In this document: one piece after another, positions 1-9,405 of the stretch
Numbering within the stretch: position 1 is the first letter of the stretch
Layout: every line of letters starts with the position of its first letter
Origin: Saccopteryx bilineata
Taxonomy: Eukaryota > Chordata > Mammalia > Chiroptera > Emballonuridae
DNA length: 64,000 bases
Assembly: GCF_036850765.1 (NCBI RefSeq)
Contig: NC_089494.1
Location: forward strand, 3,742,177 to 3,806,176
Direction: 5' to 3'
Notes under the pieces: generated by a model
Database searches by the model: none
The model's input: only the letters and a program-made list of their open reading frames with translations
What the model was told of the DNA's origin: nothing
Position numbers and translations under genes: made by a program

Positions 1-549
1 CAAGTAGAACTGCAGGCAGAGCAGCAAGGTGGTGATTCCAAAATGTGGGGAACAGGGCCCAGAGGCCTGCGCGGACCGGGGATGTTTGCGGGTTGGGCTG
101 ACCCGCCAAGGTTGCCCGAGTGAGTTCGTCAATGGGATGACACCCCCCCCCCCCCCCGCTTTATGGATAAAATTCCTCCACACCAGCCCAGGGAAGTGGG
201 CATGCCTCTTCTTGGATGCCCCCGTTGACTGGGTCCTCATCACCACTAATTCACATTCTGTGCTTATGACCTGGGAGACCTTTATCCTGAGCCAGCCCCT
301 GGCTCCTTGCCCTGCACCCCCTCCTCTGTAAGCACCTAGACCAGCCTGAGCCACGTCCACATGGAGCCCCTCGGCCATCAGTCCTTCTCGTTCCCTGACC
401 GACGCTGCCCATCAGGCTTGAACACACCCGACCTGTCCCCACTTCTCTCCAAATCCAGCCCGGGACCCAGGGCCACGCTGCAGACGTGGTCTGACCGGGA
501 CATAGGGACACAGCTGGGAGAGGGACCAGAGCCTGCCCTCGCCCTGATG
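1..549. other. Unique sequence, no gene seen
   Basis: GC-rich DNA with a poly-C run near 141-157. Open frames overlap on both strands without a recognisable protein. Confidence 0.6.
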
Positions 550-563
550 CGATGAGCTATTTC

Positions 564-942
564 TTTTTTTTTTTTTTTGTATTTTTCTGAAGCTGGAAAC
601 GGGGAGGCAGTCAGACAGACTCCCGCATGCGCCCAACCGAGATCCACCCGGCACGCCCACCAGGGGGCGATGCTCTGCCCCTCCGGGGCGTCGCTCTGTC
701 GCGACCAGAGCCACTCTAGCACCTGGGGCAGAGGCCACATAGCCATCCCCAGCGCCCGGGCCATCTTTTGCTCCAGTGGAGCCTCGGCTGCGGGAGGGGA
801 AGAGAGAGTCAGAGAAGAAGGAGAGGGGGAGGGGTGGAGAAGCAGATGGGCGCCTCTCCTGTGTGCCCTGGCCGGGAATCGAACCCGGGACTTCCGCACG
901 CCAGGCCGACGCTCTACCACTGAACCAACCAGCCAGGGCTGC
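564..942 (-). mobile_element. tRNA-derived SINE, long form (family A)
   Basis: On the minus strand it begins AGCCCTGGCTGGTTGGTTCA, has an intact tRNA-like head with B box GGGTTCGATTCCCGG, a CT-rich centre, a second GC-rich half and an A-rich 3' end (T run at 564-578). Flanks 551-563 and 943-955 match at 11 of 13 bases (common core GAGCTATTTC), an aged target duplication. It carries a CTCF-type motif at 657-670. I associate this SINE with bats; the family name is not certain. Confidence 0.9.
657..670 (+). promoter_or_regulatory. CTCF-type motif inside SINE
   Basis: CCACCAGGGGGCGA is essentially the CTCF core consensus. It lies in the 3' half of the SINE, antisense to the element. The same motif is intact in the SINE copy at 49738. 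Binding is inferred. Confidence 0.55.
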
Positions 943-955
943 AACGAGCTATTTC

Positions 956-3475
956 CGTCTCGGAGCCGGGGGACGTGTGGGCAGCACACCACTGTCCTGA
1001 CTCACTCTGTCGTTCTCTGATGATCCGTTTCTAAGCCGACCCTTTCCCAACTGGTCTGACCCTTTCCCAACTGGTCTTCCCCAGCGGGGCCTCTTCTGGA
1101 CCTTTAGCGCAAGGCTTTAAAATAACCACCCGCGTCTGTCTATAAACGGAGAGGCCACAAGTACATCACAGACGGGCAGAGCTAATCCCTCCGGGTCCGC
1201 GGAACGCTGGGCGGCGGTTACATCTGAGCCGCTTTGGGGCAGAGGTTCCTGGAAGACAGGGCAAAAAGGGAAACAGGACGGCTTCCCCTGACAGGTGGCC
1301 AGAAGCACACTGGGCCTGGAGTCAAGACCAGCTTCTCCCCGGCAGGAGTTCGGAAAGGAAGATGTGTCAGTGTTTCCTTAAGTAACTGCCATTCATTGAC
1401 ATACTAGGGAAGAGTCGGCCACAGTGGGACTCTGCAGGTTGTCAGGACCAGGCCCGGGGAGGAGCCCTCCGGGAGGCAGAGGAGACCCCTGCCCCCGCAC
1501 AGCCAGCCTGGCGGCCCCGTGTGATCGCCCCCTGTCCCCACACAGCCAGGCGGGAAGAGCAGGGGTTCTGAGCCTGGACCCCCGGCCCCACGCGTCCCCT
1601 TTCCCGCCGGCCCCCCGGGCCCCACCGCGAGCCCCTCTAGACTCAGCCTCACCTTCTTTTGTGGAACAGGGCTGTGTGCCACCCACTCCGGACACTGCGG
1701 GGTGACGTCCCACTGTCAGCCCTGTCCTGCGTTAGGGGCGAGAGTGACAGCTCTCGTTTGGGGCTGTTTCCAGAGGAGGAGCAGGCGGATCCCTAATCTC
1801 TTCAGCATGTGGAGTATGGGGGAGTCACAGTTCAGCCCCAAGTACGCCCCTATAAAGCAGCGCCCCACAGGGCCATGCTCTCCGTCCGGACCCTCGGCTT
1901 GGCAGGGGTCCTCCTCAGGCCGCCGGGTACCTGGGTCCTCCCCCCCCAACTCCTCCGGCTCTCACCCCCAGGTCACCTGCCACCCTGCCCCCCCCCCCCC
2001 CCGGCCATGCTGCTCGTTGCTCAAATACCTGTGCCGTCACTGTTACTTGCAGGAAAAAGCCCTAAAAGGCTTGTAGCTTTTCACCATCTGCCCCCGCCAT
2101 CTCCCTCCTCACCGCGCTGCCCTGCCCACCAGGCGCCCTGAACTGACACCCGAGAAAACCTTCAGGCAGGGTCAGGGCTGCTGTTCCCCTCCCACCGGGC
2201 CCTGGGCTCCACTCACCTCCCCCTCAACCCCCGTCAAGCCCCCTTCGACCCCTGCCCGCCGGAGGCTTCCTGGGTGCCCGGTCACCCCATCACCCTCCGT
2301 GCAGCCACGTGCTGGGTGCAGACCTCGTTGGTCCGGCGGCGCCCGAGGGAGGCTGCTGGCATGTCTGTCACCCACTGACCCCAGCCGACAGGGGCCGAGC
2401 CTCTCTCATCTTGAAGTCACAGAGCCTGACACACGGTAGACCCTCCCACCCCCACCCTCCACCCAGGTACTGGGTGCGCGTGTGAATGACCCGTTCCGTG
2501 GAGGAACCGACGTCCCGGGGGGTCTCTTCTCCTTACAGAGACGCTCGAACTTGCAGGCTCCGAAAAGTAAACAACTTTCCCAGAATGCTGAGAAACCCGA
2601 TCTCAAAGTGCTTCACGGCGGGGGCGGGGTGGGGATGGGGAGGATGCTGACCTGGGCATGGGTGGGTCTGACCTGGCAGGGAGTCTAAGGAGCTCTGGGG
2701 CTCGCACAGCTCACGGAGCCCTGGAAACCTCCGTGGAAAGACAGCGTCCCCATTCTTCCCGGCCCGCCCCGGCAGGAGCTCAGGAGAATGCCAAACATTT
2801 CATTCCCCGCCTGCTGTGCCAGCAGAGATAACGAGACGGGAGGGCCTAGCCGCTCCCCCCCCCCCCAAGGAACCGCTCCTCTCCCTGCCGGACAGACGGA
2901 CGAACGGGCAGGCAGGGCAGACCGTTGGGAGCACAGCTCACCCATGAGCCTCCAGGCCTGCCCTCGGCCTTGGCCTTCAGTTTGGAACGCAGGGGCATTC
3001 TGGCTCAGCCTCGGAAAACACGAAGGCTCCGCAGAGGGTGGGGGAGTTTCCCCAAATAGTAAAGCTCTGCTTGTTGGCACGGCTTCCGTCCCGTTCCTTG
3101 GCGAATAGAAACGGCGGCTCGGAACTTTCTGATCCCCATCTTCTCCTTCGGAGAGTGGGCCAGAACCCCCGGCCCCAGAGGGCGGTTCTCCCACTCCCGC
3201 CTGCCAAAGCCCCATCTGTATGCTGGCCCATGTGGCTTCACCTTTTCTCTGCCTTCAATGCAACCCTTACACAAAGCTCCCTCTCTGAGCGGCCCGGGCC
3301 TCTGAAACCGAGCAGGTGGCCGGGCCGGCCTGCCGGGGCCGGTCTCATTTCTGACCCAGCTCACGCCCAGCCTGGATCTCAGCTTCCCACGGGGATTTAG
3401 CGAGGCCGGCCAGCCTTTGGGAAGATGCTGACCCAGGACAACCGGCACAGCCTTTTCCCCATCAGGAACAATGCC
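956..3475. other. Unique GC-rich sequence, no gene seen
   Basis: It contains a perfect 20-bp tandem duplication (1038-1057 and 1058-1077) and C runs near 1989-2002 and 2861-2870. No conserved protein or RNA recognised; the open frames are consistent with high GC. Confidence 0.6.
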
Positions 3476-3560
3476 CTCATTCATTTATTCATTCAACAAA
3501 CCCTTCTGGGGCACCCACCACATACATGCAAGGTGCAGCTCTAAGCATGGAGACACTCCG
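3476..3560 (+). repeat. Ancient interspersed repeat fragment
   Basis: TTTATTCATTCAACAAACCC followed by a CACCCACCACATACATGCAA-type segment resembles an old, widespread mammalian repeat. I do not assign a family. Confidence 0.35.
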
Positions 3561-3984
3561 GGGGAGAAAAAGGCCAAACCTTGAGCTTCCTCCACCCCAA
3601 CCACCACCTTCTTCTTCCAACATGTTCAGCCTTCCAGGTTGCTGGCCGCCAGGTGGCCATAGAGCCTCTGACCTTGACGGCTCCTTTCTCCTGCCTCGTT
3701 CTCTGCCTCTTCTTACTTCTCATCCCCCAAAGACGGAGATGCCTCCAACAGAATGCACCACCCTCCAATGTTTTCTTACTTTCGGAAAAGGGACTTTGCA
3801 AAGGGGATCAAGTTGGAGAGGTTGCCTTTGAGACAGAGAGATCATCACAGATGTCTGGGTGAATGCCTGAAATGGGATCACAGATTTTCTCAGGAGCTGA
3901 AGGCAGAGGGAAAGCTGAGCACAGGAGAGAGAAGACGATGGATGTCAGGACGGGAACAAAGGCGGGGGTAGGGGGGGTACTGTG

Positions 3985-4556
3985 CTTTGACAATGGAGGA
4001 AGAGGCCACAAGCCAAGGTATGTGGGTGGCTTCTGGAAGCTGAAAAGGCCAAGAAACAGCTGATCTAAAGCTTCCAGGAAGAACCAGCTCTGCCTGCCTG
4101 GACTTTAGCCCAGAAGAAACTGAGGCTGACCTCCAGAACTTTAAGAGAATACGTGCGCTGTTTTGTTTTGTGACAGAGACAGAGAGAGGGACAGACAGAC
4201 AGGAAGGGAGAGAGATGAGAAACATCAAGTCTTTGTTGTGGCCCCTTAGTTGTTCCTTGATTACTTTCTCATATGTGCCTTGACTGGGAGGGGCCTTCAG
4301 CCGAGCCAGAAATCCCTTGCTCAAACCAGTGACCTTAGGCTCAAGCCAGTGACCTTTGGGTTCAAGCCAGCAACTCCTCACTCAAGCCGGATGAGCCCAC
4401 GCTCAAGCCGGCGACCTTGGGACTTCGAACCTGGGTCCTCTGCATCCCAGTTCGACACTCTATCCACTGCACCACCACCTGGTCAGGCCGGATGTGTGCT
4501 GTTTTAATCCACCGAGTTTGCGGGAACTGGTCACAGCAGCCATGGGAAATGGATCT
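3985..4556 (+). mobile_element. MaLR-type LTR 3' part, split by a SINE
   Basis: Segment 3985-4164 (GAGGCCACAAGCCAAGG, TTTTAGCCCAGAAG-type, CTGACCTCCAGAACT) and segment 4494-4556 (GTTTTAATCCACCGAGTTTG, CACAGCAGCCATGGGAAA) are the two halves of one old MaLR-like LTR end. The SINE at 4165-4493 interrupts it. Confidence 0.6.
4165..4493 (-). mobile_element. tRNA-derived SINE, long form with internal repeats (family C)
   Basis: The minus strand starts GCCTGACCAGGTGGTGG, has a tRNA-like head with a CAGGTTCGAAGTCCC B box, then several copies of a GGTCACTGGCTTGAG-like unit, and ends with a tail shared with family B. Flanks GTGCGCTGTTTT (4153-4164) and GTGTGCTGTTTT (4494-4505) form a target duplication with one mismatch. 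Confidence 0.85.
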
Positions 4557-5112
4557 GTGCCTCTTCCCTTGGGTGGGGATTTCTTGGTGCTGTGGTATCC
4601 TCGCCTGGAGGGGAACATTCCAGACCATCTACTCTCTGCTGGGCTTTGTGATGTTTACAATTCACTAAACAGGAATTGGGAGCACGTCTGGGTCAGGCAG
4701 AGGGGCCCCTGCTGGGAATGGAGAGGACAGAAACTGCCCTGGTGCCTGGCCCTGTGGAGCTGCCTCCCAGCCATGAGGCTGCTTGCTCGCCCCCAGGGAC
4801 GGGGAGCTCGCTCTCATCCAAGGAAGCACGCTTTATCCTGGGTCGGCTCTTGCTGTTCCAAAGTTATTTCTCTGAGTAGAATAGGGTGCCTTGGCAGTTG
4901 CTTCCTCCGAACGAGCGAGCCCTGCGGAGATGAACACGATCACCAGGCCTCTCTGCATCTTCACTCCCCACTGTACCCTTGTGTGAATGTCACCAGCAGC
5001 TGAAGCACTCGCCCTTGGGGCCATCACATCATCCTGCTGGGTCCTGCCCTCACCTGTGCATCATTCAGACACATCCTCCTTGTACCCATGCCATTGGTTT
5101 TTTAAAAAAAAA
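4557..5112. other. Unique sequence, no gene seen
   Basis: No repeat or gene recognised. Short open frames only. Confidence 0.55.
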
Positions 5113-5125
5113 AAAAAGCCAAGTC

Positions 5126-5247
5126 GTCTGACCTGTGGTGGCGCAGTGGATAAAGCGTCGACCTGGAACACTGAGGTTGCCGGTTCGAAACCCTGGGCTT
5201 GCCTGGTCAAGGCACATATGGGAGTTGATGCTTCCAGCTCCTCCCTC

Positions 5248-5292
<45 letters not shown>

Positions 5293-5330
5293 CCTCTCCT
5301 CTCTAAAATGAATTAAAAAAAAAAAAAAAA
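5126..5330 (+). mobile_element. tRNA-derived SINE, short form (family B), young
   Basis: It starts GTCTGACCTGTGGTGGCGCA, with a clean A box and the B box GGTTCGAAACC, then CATATGGGAGTTGATGCTTC, a (CT)n tract and an A tail. The site AGCCAAGTC is repeated perfectly at 5117-5125 and 5331-5339, both preceded by A runs. The perfect duplication and well-kept head suggest a recent insertion. Confidence 0.93.
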
Positions 5331-5339
5331 AGCCAAGTC

Positions 5340-7260
5340 AGTTTTGCTTCTGAAACTCCATTGTTTAGATATCATCTAGTGTCCCCTGCTAACTTCTCAG
5401 CTCTATGTGACCGGAAGACTATTTCTTGTATTTTTTTTTTTCCGTGGAGGTGAAAACTTCAACGATATCTCCATGCAGATCACTCCTAGCCCACTCCCCT
5501 GGCCCCCAAGCCCGCCCGGCGACGGGACGCACGTTAGAACATCCTAGGCCATCGACCGCTTGCCGCCACCCTCGTCGCCGCCGCCGGTGTTCTCGAGGCT
5601 TCTTGCCAAAGCCGGGAGCAGTGAGCGCCCCGCCTCGCTGGCCCGTCGGCAGACCCGGCCCTCAGCCCTCGCTGCTCTGCTCTGCGCATTCCTCGAGCCT
5701 GACGGTGCCAGCAGAACCCGCCCGGCGGGATTCCACGGGAGAGGCACGGAGGCACGGAGCCCGCTAACCAGGACGCTGGCCTGCAGCTCAGATCCCTGAA
5801 GCCCTCCTTATCGGCCCCGGGCAGGGCGGCGGCCGCCTGGCGCCCACACCCACACCGATCCCGCAGCCGAGCACGGGGGGGCGGGAACTTGGGGGCACGA
5901 CCGTGTCATAGAGAGAAAGAGCAGGGCAGCTGCAGAGCTGGGCTTGAGAGGTGGACAGAGGACACTCAGAACCTTGACTCATACTCAAGTGGGGGTGACT
6001 CATACTCTTGAGCCCTCTGGGCAGCTTTTCCCAACCCCCCCAAAGCCCTCCAACCTCCCCCCCCCCCCGCCAGTGAAACCCACTCGCGTGCTCTGGGGTG
6101 TGCTGTGCTGACTCACACCTGGGCCCCAGCAGAGGAATACGGAGATGAATGCAAACCTGGTGTGAAAAACGGGATTGATACCAAACAGCCGTCCATAACA
6201 ATCTGGGGCTCATCTTCGCAGCCCTGTGGGCTAGGCGCCCGCGAAGCCGCTGACACACGCAAGTGCGTGAGAGAGACGTAGTGGGGATGTTACTTCTTTG
6301 CGTGCCTGTCCCCCCACCCCCAAGTCTGTGCCCTGGTTTGCAGTCCGGTTTCTCCGGTCAGCAGTCGGGGGTCGGGTTCCCTGCCGTCTCCACGTGTGGA
6401 GACTCGCCCCACGCTTCCGTGGCAGCGGGGCACGCGGCTGGAGGCGCACGGCGGTGTGTGTCCCTGTTCCTGTCACGGCGAACGAGCGCCGCGGTCGTGT
6501 CCACTCGTTTCTACGACTCACGGTGCGTCCCTGAGGTCCCTGTAAACCGGCCGACTTCTGTAACCGCTTGTTGTTGAGGTCGGTCGGTCTCTAGCTCCAC
6601 CCTTACCCCCGCCTCAACGACCAAGGTTCATGCACCAGCTGCTCAGGGACCCGCGTGCCGTTCCCCCGCCTTGACGTGGCCCTCGCGGGACGCCCTCTGC
6701 GCAGCATCTCGGTCACCCACCGCGCCTGTCCCCTCCCTCCAGGCTCAGCTCTGTCAACGCCTCGCCTGAAGCCCTCACACATCCTCCCGGGCAGCGCGCG
6801 TGCAGCTCCCTGTCTGGAGAGCCGCGCGTGTTGTCCCCCGCACGCAGCACCCCTCCCCCGCACGCAGCCCCCTCCCCCGCACGCAGCCCCCCCAGCCCCT
6901 GGCACGGCGCGCAGCATAGAGTACAAATTCAATAAATGTTCGTCGACTGGATGCAAGTACAAATGACCTTCGTGCAACACGGGGCGAGCGAGGTGCCTCT
7001 TGCAGCCCGTGCCCACTTGCAGGCGGCACCCAGCTCGCCGCCGCCGACCCCGGGGGCTGCGCGTGTTTGCGCGTCCTGGGTCGTGCCTTGGCTCCCTGGC
7101 AAACATCCCTGTTTTCGTATTCCACCCAAGGCGGGGCCCACGGTGGCGCAGGGAGGAAGAAGAGGGAGTTTCCTGAGACCACCCCGTGCCAGGCACCGAG
7201 AGCAGAGCCTCAGGGGCATTGTGTCCTCATCCTCCGTCAGGATGACCAAAGCTCACCAGC
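5340..7260. other. CpG-dense region without a coding gene
   Basis: CpG is frequent at 5500-5870 and 6230-7130. A GC-rich unit containing CCCCCGCACGCAGC is repeated three times at about 6833-6893. A degraded L2-like 3' end (AATTCAATAAATGTTCG) lies at 6898-6950. No open frame resembles a known protein. Confidence 0.5.
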
Positions 7261-7261
7261 C

Positions 7262-7419
7262 GCCGGGTCCTTGCGCTGGGTTGAATAGTGGCCCTCTGAA
7301 ATTCGTGTCCCCCTAGAATCCGTGAATGTGACCTTATTGGGGAATAGGGTGTATGCAGATGTGATCAAGTTAGGTTTTGGTCATACTGGATTAGGGTGTG
7401 TCCTGAATCCAAGATGACT
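7262..7419 (+). mobile_element. MaLR-type LTR, 5' part of outer element
   Basis: AATAGTGGCCCTCTGAAATT and GCAGATGTGATCAAGTTAGG followed by CCTGAATCCAAGATGACTG are typical old MaLR LTR text. It continues after the inner LTR at about 7763. Confidence 0.6.
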
Positions 7420-7762
7420 GTGTCCTCTCAAAGTTCACACATTGACATTGTAACCCCAATGTGATGGTGCAAGGAGGTGGGGCCTAACGAAGGTTAATAG
7501 GGCATGAGGGTGGAGCCCCCACGAAGTGGTTAGCGCCCTTGTGAGAAGAGGCTGGACAGCTAGGGGGCTCTCTTTTTCTGCCCCATGAGAATAAGACAAG
7601 AAGAAGGCAGCCTGCAACATGAAAACAGGTGTTGTCCAGAACCTGACCGTGCCGGCCCCCTGATCCCAGACGTTCAGCCTCCAGAACTGGGAGAAATAAA
7701 TTTCTGCGGCTCATCAGCCACCCAGCCGATGGGACTTGGTAACGGCAGCTCAAATGAGGACA
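7420..7762 (+). mobile_element. MaLR-type LTR, inner element
   Basis: It opens TGTCCTCTCAAAGTTCACAC, has CCCCAATGTGATGGTGCAAG, GAGGTGGGGCCTAACG and CATGAGGGTGGAGCCC, and ends CCTCCAGAACTGGGAGAAAT, then AAATTTCTGCGG and a CAGCTCAAATGAGGACAG-type terminus. These are all landmarks of MaLR LTRs. Confidence 0.7.
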
Positions 7763-8062
7763 GCTGGTGTCCTTACGAGATGAGAGAGTCACACAGACAG
7801 ACACACACACACACACACACACCACCACCACCACCACCACATGACCACAGAAGCAGAGATCAAACTGCTGCCTCAAGCCGAGCCCGGGGCTCGCCAGACC
7901 CCACCAGGAGCTGAAGGAGGAGAGGAACCTTCCCCCCTGCAGGCCTCGGAGGGCACGGAGGGCCCGGATGACCTTGATCCCAGATTTCCAGCCTCCAGAC
8001 TGTGAGGTTTGAAGCTGCGGGTATATGCGACCTGCTTACAGCAGTCTTAGGAAACAAATTCG
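7763..8062 (+). mobile_element. MaLR-type LTR, 3' part of outer element
   Basis: It resumes with CTGGTGTCCTTACGAG and ends ATTTCCAGCCTCCAGACTGT, then CAGCAGTCTTAGGAAAC. A CA/CCA microsatellite (7799-7842) has grown inside it. Confidence 0.6.
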
Positions 8063-9015
8063 CCATCCTTCCCTCCGTCTGCCTTCTCACCCCCACGAGG
8101 AAGTGAAGCCAGGGAGGCCAGCTACGCAGAGTCCTCCTCTCTGAGACTGACACCAGCACCCCGGGGAGAGGCCGTCAGACCAGAGCCCGCTTCGCCACTG
8201 CGGGGGGGGGGGGGGGGGGGGCTGGCCCAGCACGCAAGGAACACGAGAGCTCCCTCTCCTCTCTCCACCTAACACCGCGGTTTTCATTCTCTGTGTCACT
8301 CTGCTTGGGCACGGGGATGCTTGCAGGTGACTGCAGACCTCAGAGAGGGGGGAGGAGACCGCTGTGCCCTGAGCCTCCTCCGGGGTGGAGGAGAGCAGAG
8401 AGAGGGGGCTGAGCAGGGTGGGTGGGGCAGGGGCCCACACCCGTCATCCCAGCGGACTTCCCTCCCACAGCGCGAACGCGAGGATAAGACGGTTAAGGAC
8501 TTCAAGACGGTGACGGCACCACATTAAACCTCCCGAGCGGGGCCCTTCTGAGCACAGGCCCTGGGAGCAGGGCCGTCACCCACCCAGAACAAAGAGAAGA
8601 AAGTCCAGAGAGGTTTGGGGGCCATTCACACAAGGAAAGATGCCATAAATCCCAAAACTACTGGAGCATGAACAAAAACACCACATCAAAGGGTGAGGTG
8701 GGAAGGCAAATATTTTCACCAGACACACGACGTTGAGACGCACAGCCGCCACCCCACCTCGCAAAACCTTTCGCTCTGAGCTGCTGGGCAGCCGAGACCG
8801 AGAACCAGCTCCCTACGTGGCCCTGGTTCCCACATAAAAGGGACCAAAAAAACAAACAAAGTTTTTCGTAAGAGGAGCCGCGAACAGAGCGTGCTGCCTG
8901 TGTCTCCATGGAGTGCACGCAGAGCAGCGTGACGGGCGCCTAGAACCGGGGCGGGGGCGGGGGGCTGTCAGTTTTACCAAGACGCACGGGTGCTCACAAT
9001 CGGCTCTGTATGCAA
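8063..9015. other. Unique sequence, no gene seen
   Basis: It includes a run of about 20 G near 8202-8221. No gene or repeat family recognised. Confidence 0.55.
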
Positions 9016-9405
9016 ACCACGGGCACCCCACGCAGGGGACTGGGGGACAGAGGAAGGGGACTCATTGTGAGTGGGTTTCCACCAGGCCCACACCCAGGGG
9101 ACTGGGGACAGAGGAAGGGGATTCATTGCAGGTGGGTTTCCACCAGGCCCACACCCAGGGGACTGGGGGACAGAGGAGGGGACTCATTGTGGGTGGGTTT
9201 CCACCAGGCCCACGCCCAGGGGACTGGGGGACAGAGGAGGGGACTCATTGCGGGTGAGTTTCCACCAGGCCCACACCCAGGGGACTGGGGGACAGAGGAA
9301 GGGGATTCATTGCGGGTGGGTTTCCACCAGGCCCACACCCAGGGGACTGGGGGACAGAGGAAGGGGACTCGCTGCGGGTGGGTTTCCACCAGGCCCACGC
9401 CCAGG
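9016..9405. repeat. Minisatellite, about 6 x 61/62 bp
   Basis: The anchor ACCAGGCCCA recurs at 9081, 9142, 9203, 9264, 9326 and 9388, giving periods of 61, 61, 61, 62 and 62. Units contain GGGGACTGGGGGACAGAGGA and a TGGGTTTCC box and are over 90 percent alike by eye. Overlapping open frames here are repeat artefacts. Confidence 0.97.
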
